A DNA stretch of 64,000 nucleotides from Chitinivibrionales bacterium (lineage in GTDB: Bacteria; Fibrobacterota; Chitinivibrionia; Chitinivibrionales; WJKA01). This document shows, one piece after another, positions 1 to 6,930 of this stretch. The DNA lies in the NCBI GenBank assembly GCA_014728215.1, contig WJLZ01000200.1:1-64000 (forward strand), read 5' to 3'. A program made the translations under genes and the position numbers. The notes beneath the pieces are model-generated. The model had not been told where the DNA came from and searched no databases. It saw only the letters and a program-made list of their open reading frames with translations. Position 1 is the stretch's first letter, and every line of letters starts with the position of its first letter.

Positions 1-1
1 C

Positions 2-142
2 GTCTCGCCTCAATCGATTAATTCTCCCCATGTTGCTTTGACCTGTCTTTTTCTTGCCGGAGCGAGTTTTGGTATTGCAGCGCTTATAGAAAAGACAATA
101 CAGGTACTGCGGCCTGCGGTCCTGGTTGATCAAGTAAACTAG
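2..142 (+). CDS. C-terminal end of an unidentified protein (partial)
   Basis: An open frame enters from the left edge of the window and ends at a TAG at 140-142, leaving 46 codons. The visible tail contains a hydrophobic stretch (LTCLFLAGASFGIAALIE) that could be a membrane segment, then a short end VLVDQVN. It lies 30 nt upstream of the TPR gene on the same strand, so the two may be co-transcribed. I do not recognise a family from this fragment. Confidence 0.5.
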   Translation, partial: VSPQSINSPHVALTCLFLAGASFGIAALIEKTIQVLRPAVLVDQVN

Positions 143-172
143 GCTTCAACCAGGAATGTGATAAAGAACTTT

Positions 173-1624
173 ATGGAAGAATGGCTCGACCTTCCGGATC
201 TTGTAGACAAGGCGCATGAACTCATTGAACTGAACCTTCTTGATCAGGCTCAGGAGCTTCTCGATAAGTATGAGCCGGTCTTTGGCAATGAAATCGATAT
301 AACTATATTATATTCCCGCCTCTATTCTGAAAAGGAAGAACCACAAAAAGCCCTCAACTGGCTTTACAAAGGAATAGGCATCGAAAAGGAGAATGTCGAA
401 TGCCTGCTTGGTCTTTTTTATGCTTACACTCAACTCAACCAGCCGGATAAAGCGACGCCATTTCTTCTGGAGGCTGAAAAGTATCATCCGGAAAACGAAT
501 TAGTCCTTAATGCACTGATCTGGATTTATAACGAAAAGAATGCCCCAGGTAAGGCACTGGAATATTTCAGCAAAGCCCTCACACTCGGTATCGATAATCC
601 CGAAACATTTCAGCATGCCGGACTCTCGTATCAACGTCTGGGGCGGTATGATGAAGCAATGGAATGCTTTGAATCGGCACTCAAGATTAATTCACATTAT
701 CACGAAGTTCGTGATTTTCTTGCCGACCTTTTTATTTTGCAGGGGAAAACGGATCAAAGCGTACAGTTATACCGGGATTACCTTAAGGAATCACCCAATG
801 ACCTTCGTGCCCTTTCAAGACTCGTATTTTGCCTTTGTCAAAATGACTCATATGATGAGGCTTTAAAAGAAGCTCAGAAAACAATTCTCTATTATCCCAA
901 TTCTCCGGTCGGCTACGTCGATCTCGCCTATGTGTATTTAAATATGAGTAAGTTCGATGAGGCTCTTGCAACAACCCAAAAAGCTCTCGATGTTGCGCCA
1001 CTTGATACAGAAGCACTTCGGGTTATGGCTATCATTCATTCAGAAACGGGAAAAATGACTGACGCCGACAGTATTTTTCAAAAAGCCCTCCGCATAGAAA
1101 CAAATAATCCGGAAATACTGAGAGACTATTATCACCATCTGAAAATGAGTGGTAATTTTTCCAAGATGGTGAAAGTTGTCCATAAAGTTATCCGAATGGA
1201 ATACCCTTATTGCATGGAAGATTTCTGGTTTCTGGCAGATTACTATCGCGAGCGGGGCAAAAGCCTCAAGGCATTTACCAGTCTCAGAAAAGCATATAAA
1301 CTCATGCCCGGTGAAATAGATTTAATTCCCCCGATGGTGGATATTCTCATCGAAAGAAAACATTTTTCCTATGCGATTCCTTTTCTCATGAAATATGTGG
1401 AAAGAAATGGATGGAACGATGTTATGAATCATCTCTATAAAAGCAAAGGTTTTCGAAATAAATGGGGACAGGAAAGCATGCGGCTACTAAGATTTTACGG
1501 ACAAAAACCGGCAGAGTTCAGAGATTTCATATTTAAATATCATATGCAGCATACGCTTTATCTGGCAGTTCCTGTGGTGCTTTTGGTTATTGTTTCTATT
1601 GTCCTCTTTTTAAGGTTGCCATGA
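173..1624 (+). CDS. Tail-anchored TPR repeat protein
   Basis: This protein of about 483 residues is built almost wholly of tetratricopeptide repeats; 34-residue helix pairs with the typical G/A/Y/A/P spacing (for example GLSYQRLGRYDEAMECFESALKI) run from about residue 30 to 400. TPR arrays are protein-docking scaffolds. The last 24 residues form one hydrophobic segment (AVPVVLLVIVSIVLFL) followed by RLP, which suggests a C-terminal membrane anchor with the repeats in the cytoplasm; no N-terminal signal peptide is visible. The start is uncertain: ATG at 173 or an in-frame GTG at 158, whose AGGA is only 2 nt away. The stop overlaps the queH start by 4 nt (ATGA), so the two are translationally coupled. 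The partner is unknown. Confidence 0.85.
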   Translation: MEEWLDLPDLVDKAHELIELNLLDQAQELLDKYEPVFGNEIDITILYSRLYSEKEEPQKALNWLYKGIGIEKENVECLLGLFYAYTQLNQPDKATPFLLEAEKYHPENELVLNALIWIYNEKNAPGKALEYFSKALTLGIDNPETFQHAGLSYQRLGRYDEAMECFESALKINSHYHEVRDFLADLFILQGKTDQSVQLYRDYLKESPNDLRALSRLVFCLCQNDSYDEALKEAQKTILYYPNSPVGYVDLAYVYLNMSKFDEALATTQKALDVAPLDTEALRVMAIIHSETGKMTDADSIFQKALRIETNNPEILRDYYHHLKMSGNFSKMVKVVHKVIRMEYPYCMEDFWFLADYYRERGKSLKAFTSLRKAYKLMPGEIDLIPPMVDILIERKHFSYAIPFLMKYVERNGWNDVMNHLYKSKGFRNKWGQESMRLLRFYGQKPAEFRDFIFKYHMQHTLYLAVPVVLLVIVSIVLFLRLP

Positions 1625-2175
1625 CATCCAAACTTGTACTACATATTTGTTGTGCTCCCGATGAAGCATGGGTTGTGCAGTCGTTGCATGATTCATATGA
1701 ACTCTATTGTTATTTCAGCAATCCGAACATTCAACCCGAATCCGAATACACCAGACGACTTACTGAGGCTTCGCATATTGCAAAGCATTATAACGTACCA
1801 TTCAGTTCAGAACCCTATAATTCATCTATATGGACAACAGCCACCAGGCAGTATTATGACACTCCGGAAGGTGGAGAGCGTTGTTTTCAGTGTTTTCTCC
1901 TCCGTTTTCGGGATACTGCGCGATTTTGCAGAAAAATAGGATGGCCCGCTTTTACTACGGTCATGAGTATCAGCCCTCACAAAAAAATCGATATGCTCAA
2001 CAAGGCAGGAAAAATTGCCGCGGAGGAATTCGACATTGCTTATGTGCCGTTTAATTTCAAGAAAAAGGACGGTTTTAAAAAGAGCATAATTCTCAGTCAG
2101 GAATTGGGATTATACCGGCAGGATTATTGTGGATGTATATTAAGCAAAAGAGAAAGAGATCTGCGTCGGAGCTAA
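1621..2175 (+). CDS. queH: Epoxyqueuosine reductase QueH
   Basis: This 184-residue protein matches the QueH (DUF208) family, which carries out the last step of queuosine biosynthesis, reducing epoxyqueuosine to queuosine in the tRNA wobble position. Seen in the sequence: an N-terminal HICCAPD motif (C10, C11, D14), NPNIQPESEY at 34-43, ERCFQC (C88, C91), and a C-terminal pair C170/C172. The family binds an iron-sulfur cluster and an extra iron through such cysteines and an aspartate. QueH is the non-homologous alternative to QueG; no other queuosine gene is in this window. It overlaps the TPR gene upstream by 4 nt. The length is normal for the family. Confidence 0.9.
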   Translation: MTSKLVLHICCAPDEAWVVQSLHDSYELYCYFSNPNIQPESEYTRRLTEASHIAKHYNVPFSSEPYNSSIWTTATRQYYDTPEGGERCFQCFLLRFRDTARFCRKIGWPAFTTVMSISPHKKIDMLNKAGKIAAEEFDIAYVPFNFKKKDGFKKSIILSQELGLYRQDYCGCILSKRERDLRRS

Positions 2176-2248
2176 ATCCCCGACATGGATGTCAATTCTG
2201 CCGGAAACATATGTAACAGACAGCCGTATCTTTTATTCTCAGTTGCTT

Positions 2249-2341
2249 TTACAGCCGTATTGCAGCAAAAACAAAAGCCGCAATCATAAAGGCAAGCATG
2301 GCTCCTGCAACTATTATATCGACATTCTCCCAGAAATGCAT
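2249..2341 (-). CDS. Possible 30-residue single-pass membrane microprotein
   Basis: A short frame of 30 codons plus TAA starts with ATG at 2341 and has a perfect AAGGAG six bases upstream. The peptide begins MHFWENVD and continues as one hydrophobic helix (IIVAGAMLAFMIAAFVFAAI) ending in RL, so it would be a small inner-membrane peptide with a short acidic N-terminus. It lies 28 nt downstream of a second 30-codon frame with its own ribosome binding site, and both sit behind a sigma-54-like promoter. I know of no named family that fits. The gene is an inference from the ribosome binding site, membrane pattern and arrangement; too short for statistical coding evidence. Confidence 0.5.
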   Translation of the reverse strand: MHFWENVDIIVAGAMLAFMIAAFVFAAIRL

Positions 2342-2369
2342 ATTTTTCTCCTTAATATTAATAAAGCCG

Positions 2370-2462
2370 TCATGATGCGATTCTTTCTTCTATCTTATCG
2401 ATTAATCTGTATCCCTGCTTATTCAATCTTTTAATGCATTTAACCATTTTATCAACATCCAT
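2370..2462 (-). CDS. Possible 30-residue soluble microprotein
   Basis: A 30-codon frame starts with ATG at 2462 and ends with TGA at 2370. A purine-rich AGGGAG lies directly upstream with short spacing. The peptide (begins MDVDKMVKCIKRLNKQGYRL, ends EERIAS) is charged, mostly helical in character and has one cysteine; no membrane segment is seen. It is the first gene of a probable two-gene unit with the membrane microprotein at 2249-2341. Function is unknown. A sigma-54-like promoter about 50 nt upstream strengthens the case that this is a real transcription unit. Confidence 0.45.
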   Translation of the reverse strand: MDVDKMVKCIKRLNKQGYRLIDKIEERIAS

Positions 2463-2510
2463 ACTCCCTACTCAAGCGGGTCTATCGTATATGCTTTTAA
2501 TGTTTTAAAG

Positions 2511-2527
2511 AAGCGAAAAGTGTGCCA
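2511..2527 (-). promoter_or_regulatory. Candidate sigma-54 promoter for the two microprotein genes
   Basis: Read on the minus strand, the site is TGGCACACTTTTCGCTT. The GG at 2526-2525 and GC at 2514-2513 are separated by exactly 10 bases, the spacing required at -24/-12, and TGGCAC is the consensus -24 block; the -12 block is TCGCT instead of TTGCA. The predicted start of transcription would lie near 2501, about 40 nt before the first ATG. No rpoN or enhancer-binding protein gene is in the window. Confidence 0.35.
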
Positions 2528-2642
2528 CTTGCAGAGGATTTTGGCAAAGCGTTTTTACAAATAAGACGGTTTGAAAAGAAATGCCGGTTCCAGGGCAGGA
2601 ATCGTTGATTTTGAAAGGCAAAGGAATTTATATTTAAAGATT

Positions 2643-2716
<74 letters not shown>

Positions 2717-2718
2717 TT

Positions 2719-2756
2719 AAGAAAAGTCGTCTGCTTTCAGTCAGGCGGCTTTTCTT
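2719..2756. terminator. Bidirectional hairpin terminator after tRNA-Pro
   Basis: The arms AAGAAAAGTCGTCTG and CAGGCGGCTTTTCTT pair over 15 bp (with some G-T pairs) around an 8-nt loop. The A-rich and T-rich outer ends let it work in both directions, ending the tRNA transcript (+) and the PilZ gene (-), whose stop codon begins at 2761. Confidence 0.8.
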
Positions 2757-2758
2757 AT

Positions 2759-3115
2759 TTAATCATATTTATCCATCGAAAGTATATAACAAATCGGGTC
2801 CAGTTCGTTTGTAACCATAGGGCTGAATTCCACTCCCCACTTACAGAGATTGTCAACCTTGTTGATCCATTTGATCTCCCCATTCACCATTGTTTCTCCA
2901 ATGGGCGTTTTAATTGTTATGTTGAGTGAGTTCCCGGTCTTGAAATCGGCATTTTCGGCTACATTGATCATTTGAAACTGGGCTCCTGTTCTGGACACAT
3001 TTGTCATAATTGCATAGAAATCCAGTCCCTTGTAATTAAATGTTGTTAAACAATATTCGGAAACACGTCTCGCCCCTCGAGACTTGAATTTTGGTGCTTG
3101 AAAACCGCTTCCCAT
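2759..3115 (-). CDS. PilZ domain protein (c-di-GMP receptor type)
   Basis: This 118-residue protein consists of a single PilZ domain. The two ligand motifs are visible: a basic RGARR at residues 13-17 and NVSRTG at 39-44 (the D/N-x-S-x-x-G motif). PilZ domains bind cyclic di-GMP and pass the signal to motility, adhesion or polysaccharide machinery. A TGAGG ribosome binding site lies 5-6 nt before the ATG. It stands alone, back to back with the tRNA terminator, so its target cannot be read from context. The window also holds a second PilZ protein (15037-15366) and a GGDEF protein (4362-5210). Confidence 0.85.
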   Translation of the reverse strand: MGSGFQAPKFKSRGARRVSEYCLTTFNYKGLDFYAIMTNVSRTGAQFQMINVAENADFKTGNSLNITIKTPIGETMVNGEIKWINKVDNLCKWGVEFSPMVTNELDPICYILSMDKYD

Positions 3116-3364
3116 AAAAGCCTCACCCGATAATGTTGTTTCGTTTCTTTATTATATCTTTATAAAAAGCAAATTATATACCAGAGGTTACGGTATTATT
3201 ACATGAGCGTTATTCATTAATTATATATACCTGGACTGTGATGGTTGCGGCTGAGAACTAATTTCGATTGAACCGGGTGACAGTATTGAAGGTGCCCTCT
3301 ATAAACCATTTCCATCGCATTGAAATGGGTTACTGAAGCATACCGAACCTTATGCCGTTGACTT

Positions 3365-4246
3365 TCAACCGATAAAAGCTGCTCCGATTACACCAGCAGA
3401 ATCACCGAGCTGATTTTTAACAATTGGAGTATCCATGCTGTCACTGAAAACAAATTTGTTTGTCTGTTCAACACCGATTGTATAGAGCTCATCAAAATTC
3501 GAAACCCCACCGCCAAGAACTATAATATCGGGATCCAGAATATTAATAACATTAGCTAATGCTCTTCCAAAATGCAAAAAGAATTCCCGCATAAAACTGT
3601 TCACTTCAGGCACATTATCATGATATTTTTTTATTATGTCCTTGAAATCAAGCCTGGTGCCGAATCTCGCTTTATACCGCCTTTCCACTCCGCCGCCGCT
3701 GATAAGAGTTTCTACACAGCCTCGTGATCCACACCAGCATTCGGGCCCATCCGGATCAATAGCCATATGCCCCCATTCTCCGGAGATGGCTTGTAAGCCG
3801 GTAATGAGATTCCCGTGATGGACAATTCCACCACCACATCCAGTCCCCATAATGACACCAAACACGAGCTCATTGCCGATTACAGCGCCCATCCTCGCTT
3901 CTGCAAGAGCAAAGCAATTGGCATCATTTTGTACCTTTACATTAATCCCCAGAAGCTCTTTAAGATCTTCCTTGATCGGCTTACCGTTCAGGCAGGCGGT
4001 ATTGGAATTTTTCAGGAGTCCGCTTTTCCTGGAGATCGCACCGGGTGTTCCGATGCCAAGGGTATGTTCCCTGTTATCGATCCGGGAACACATAAGCTCA
4101 TAGAGGTGCCGGATATTGGTGAGAATATGATTGTAGCCATACTCCTGTTCGGTCGGGATACGCTTTCGAAACAGGGCGTTATCCCTCTCGTCAAGTATGA
4201 TTCCTTCTATTTTCGTACCGCCCAGGTCTATTCCCAGTTTGTACAC
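3365..4246 (-). CDS. ROK family sugar kinase (fructokinase/NagK-like)
   Basis: This is a 293-residue ROK kinase, phosphorylating a hexose or N-acetylhexosamine with ATP in the cytoplasm. The phosphate loop DLGGTKIEG is at residues 6-14; IMGTGCGGGIV lies mid-protein. The ROK signature carries the zinc site: GEWGHMAIDP followed by CWCGSRGC, as in E. coli Mak and NagK. Near the C-terminus VLGGGVSN is the second nucleotide motif. The start codon is GTG at 4246, fixed by AAGGAGG seven bases upstream. The exact sugar cannot be told from sequence. It is a single gene with 100 bp or more free on both sides. Confidence 0.88.
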   Translation of the reverse strand: MYKLGIDLGGTKIEGIILDERDNALFRKRIPTEQEYGYNHILTNIRHLYELMCSRIDNREHTLGIGTPGAISRKSGLLKNSNTACLNGKPIKEDLKELLGINVKVQNDANCFALAEARMGAVIGNELVFGVIMGTGCGGGIVHHGNLITGLQAISGEWGHMAIDPDGPECWCGSRGCVETLISGGGVERRYKARFGTRLDFKDIIKKYHDNVPEVNSFMREFFLHFGRALANVINILDPDIIVLGGGVSNFDELYTIGVEQTNKFVFSDSMDTPIVKNQLGDSAGVIGAAFIG

Positions 4247-4361
4247 CGGAAACCTCCTTTTAATTCGGGCAATGTGAAGTATCGAAACAATGAATCATAA
4301 ATTTAATTTTTAGCAGCGGGAAACTCAGTACAAATACCGGGTCGAATCGATACAGAGGATA

Positions 4362-5210
4362 TCAATCTGAAATCCGGTATTTTATTACATTAGGGCCTTG
4401 GTCTTTTGCTGTATACATAAGACCGTCCGCCGCTCTTATCATTTCATCAATAGTCGTAGGCGCCGAAAAAAAGGTCACCACTCCTATAGAAAAAGTAATC
4501 GGCCATTTTTCGAGTTTAACTGTATTAACACAGCTTTTCTGCAATTTGGATACCGCAGCTTCAGCCTGTTCGGGCCCTGTTTGTGGAAGCAGAATCGCAA
4601 ACTCATCACCAGCGATCCGTGAGACCGTATCAAAGGACCGGCAATTCCTTAAGAGCGCCTGAGCAACTCTTCTCAAAACGGCATTGCCGATGCTGTGCCC
4701 AAGCTCTTCATTGACTTTCTTGAGATTATTTACTCCCATATATGCAATACTCAATGGATTTTTAAATCGCCGGGACCGGTTGATTTCCTCGGCGGCCTGC
4801 TCAGAAAAACCTACCCCATTCATTATCCCGGTAAGTGCATCGATACGGGAAAGCTCCTCTTCCTTTACAAGAGAATGACGAACTCCGGAAAGGAAAAGAC
4901 TCGTCAGCGAAAAAAAGAGCAGACGGGTAATCATGTTCCAGAATGGATAAAAGGCCCCTCCATAATCATGCCCCGCGGTTTTATCTGCAATAAGCCAAAT
5001 GATCGCACTGAATGCTGCAAGAGTGAATCCCTGCCAACGCCCGATAAACCATGCTACAAGCAATACCGGTATAAGATAGATAAGAGAAAAATCAAATCTA
5101 TATCCGGTCAAATAATCCACGAATCCCAGAACCACGACTAGAATAAAAGCCGAAAAGGTCATGAGAATTCCGGATGTTGTATGACGCTTTTCTTCATGAA
5201 TAGTATTCAT
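4362..5210 (-). CDS. Membrane GGDEF protein with degenerate active site
   Basis: The 282-residue protein has an N-terminal membrane domain of about four helices (residues 12-110) and a C-terminal GGDEF domain (from the DALTG motif near 124). Diguanylate cyclases make cyclic di-GMP. Here the signature is AGDEF (200-204), which can be active. However, the metal-binding aspartate before the KKVNEELGH helix is replaced by glycine (sequence YMGVNNLKK), and the guanine-binding aspartate after GHSIG is asparagine. It may be inactive or a c-di-GMP/GTP-sensing relic. I chose the ATG at 5210 because AAGGGGG precedes it by six bases; the upstream in-frame ATG at 5231 lacks a ribosome binding site. Confidence 0.85.
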   Translation of the reverse strand: MNTIHEEKRHTTSGILMTFSAFILVVVLGFVDYLTGYRFDFSLIYLIPVLLVAWFIGRWQGFTLAAFSAIIWLIADKTAGHDYGGAFYPFWNMITRLLFFSLTSLFLSGVRHSLVKEEELSRIDALTGIMNGVGFSEQAAEEINRSRRFKNPLSIAYMGVNNLKKVNEELGHSIGNAVLRRVAQALLRNCRSFDTVSRIAGDEFAILLPQTGPEQAEAAVSKLQKSCVNTVKLEKWPITFSIGVVTFFSAPTTIDEMIRAADGLMYTAKDQGPNVIKYRISD

Positions 5211-5481
5211 GAAAATCCCCCTTGGATTCATCTTCAGCTTTTCAGGATTAATGACTCCCCATGAAATTTATACCCATTCTGTGTTAACCATAAAATATTA
5301 ATTATGCACATCTGAATAAATAGTGTCTACCGACTTAAACATTTAAATATATGATTTGCACCATTACACATGGGCCATTAATGCTATTTACTCACTAAAA
5401 TGCTCACATCGTTGCTTTTACCTGAACTGTTCCCATAGGGTAATTAATTTCGGCGTTTTTATTATCTGTGTTTCACCATGC

Positions 5482-5510
5482 TGGATTTTTTAGTATAACA
5501 ATACTATAAT
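5482..5510 (+). promoter_or_regulatory. Candidate sigma-70 promoter of the CLC gene
   Basis: In the 328-bp AT-rich gap between the divergent GGDEF and CLC genes, a perfect TATAAT is at 5505-5510. A weak -35 element (TGGATT, 3 of 6 matches) begins 17 nt upstream of it. The CLC start codon follows 28 nt later. Nothing else, no hairpin or short gene, was recognised in 5211-5538. Confidence 0.4.
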
Positions 5511-5538
5511 TAAATACAGAATTGTGAAATAATGCCTG

Positions 5539-6873
5539 ATGTCACAAAATAACCCATGTAAATATTTTCCTTTCGATTCCCAGGTCGGACTTTCTTACCT
5601 TTACCTTATTAAGTGGTTCTTTTTATCTGTTTCGGCGGGTATTGTCGGCTCATGCGTTGTACGTTCCTTTATTTTTCTTTCCAGGTTAATTTCATCATTT
5701 CTTCTTTCCTATCCAGTCCCTCTTCCCCTCTGGACAGTAATCGGAGCATTGGTTGCAGGAGGGGTTATATATAAATTGCAGCCCCATGCGGCCGGGGAAG
5801 GCATTCCCAGTTATATCAGAGGCATCCGTACCCACAAAGGCGATCTTCTTTTTTCGGTAACTTTTTTTAAATACTGGGCTGCCTTGGCGACACTCTCCAC
5901 ATTCGGCAATGGAGGAGTTATCGGGCCTCTCGGACGGACAACAGCGGGAATCATGTCGATTCTCACACGGGGGATGAAAAAACTGAATGTCGGATTCTCG
6001 AGTGATGATCTGCGAACGGCATCAATCTGCGGACTGGCCGCAACAGTGGGAGCGGTCTTTCATTCTTCAATCGGGGGCGGTATCTTTGCAGTCGAAATAA
6101 TCCAGAAAGCCAAAATGGGATACAAAGATCTTTTTCCCGCCATACTTACCAGCGCGACCTCCACATTTTTCTGCAAAGCAGTGGGCTGGAATTCCTTTTA
6201 TCAAATCAACGCTGTGGATTCATTTATGGAAATTGACAAGGTCGGCTGGCTCCTTGCCCTTACTATACTCCTAGGAATTTCGGGTGGTCTGTATCCCTCA
6301 TTGTATGCTTTAATTGTCAGAATTTTCAAACGAAAAGAAGGGAACGTTGTTTTCAAGGTAATTGTCGGATCCCTTGTTGCATCACTGATAGCCTGGTCGA
6401 TCAATCCGGAACTTCTTGGAACAAGCAACCAATTTATAGCCGCCATTTTTTCGGGTGATATGAATACACTTACCGGCCGACTCCATGGAATAGAATCGAT
6501 CGGCTTACTGCTCCTGATAATGCTTATGTTCAAAGCTTTCTGTAATTGCATAACGGTAGGCTGCGGGATGAGTGCCGGATTTACCGGTCCTGCAGCAATT
6601 ATCGGCATGCTCCTCGGGGCCTCTGCAGCCTGTTTCCTCGGTATCCCTATAGGATCTCCAACCTACTTTGCCTTTACAGCAGCAGGATTCTCGGGTATGC
6701 TCGCCAGTAGTATGAATGTACCAATTTCTTCAGCGGTAATGGCAGCAGAAATATTCGGTCTGCAATACAGTTTTCCGGGAGGGCTGGCTGCAATCGTGGG
6801 ATTTCAGGTAACCCGTCATCAGACAATCTACGATTACGCGCTTGCCGGTGCAGGACTTCGACCGGACGAGTGA
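5539..6873 (+). CDS. CLC family chloride channel/transporter, gating Glu absent
   Basis: This 444-residue integral membrane protein has the CLC fold, with about ten hydrophobic segments and the three ion-path motifs: GEGIP (86-90, usually GSGIP), GNGGVIGPLGR (123-133) and GMSAGFTGP (343-351). CLC proteins move chloride, either as channels or in exchange for protons. At the position of the external gate glutamate (GREGP in E. coli ClcA) this protein has leucine 131, and the following proline is arginine-shifted, so proton coupling and gating are expected to differ. There is no C-terminal CBS pair. The ATG at 5539 has no clear ribosome binding site. It is a single gene, convergent with the PpiD-like gene. 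Confidence 0.85.
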   Translation: MSQNNPCKYFPFDSQVGLSYLYLIKWFFLSVSAGIVGSCVVRSFIFLSRLISSFLLSYPVPLPLWTVIGALVAGGVIYKLQPHAAGEGIPSYIRGIRTHKGDLLFSVTFFKYWAALATLSTFGNGGVIGPLGRTTAGIMSILTRGMKKLNVGFSSDDLRTASICGLAATVGAVFHSSIGGGIFAVEIIQKAKMGYKDLFPAILTSATSTFFCKAVGWNSFYQINAVDSFMEIDKVGWLLALTILLGISGGLYPSLYALIVRIFKRKEGNVVFKVIVGSLVASLIAWSINPELLGTSNQFIAAIFSGDMNTLTGRLHGIESIGLLLLIMLMFKAFCNCITVGCGMSAGFTGPAAIIGMLLGASAACFLGIPIGSPTYFAFTAAGFSGMLASSMNVPISSAVMAAEIFGLQYSFPGGLAAIVGFQVTRHQTIYDYALAGAGLRPDE

Positions 6874-6902
6874 TTTTTTGTAAACACTTTCTCTTCGGGG
6901 AG

Positions 6903-6930
6903 AAAAAGGTGCAGCGGAACTCTGCACCTT
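6903..6930 (-). terminator. Rho-independent terminator of the long minus-strand operon
   Basis: On the minus strand a 9-bp stem (AAGGTGCAG pairing with CTGCACCTT around a 7-nt loop) overlaps the stop codon of the PpiD-like gene and is followed by a run of five T. It closes the transcript running from about 19.6 kb. In the plus direction the T run is poor, so termination of the CLC transcript there is less sure. Confidence 0.8.

Noticed and set aside
2189-2434. An 81-codon plus-strand frame between queH and tRNA-Pro
   Set aside because: It has no ribosome binding site and low-complexity, unnatural composition; the opposite strand carries two short frames with good ribosome binding sites.
3308-3329. 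A small hairpin (CCATTTC/GAAATGG) downstream of the ROK kinase gene
   Set aside because: It has a short 7-bp stem and no T run on either strand, so it is not a convincing terminator.
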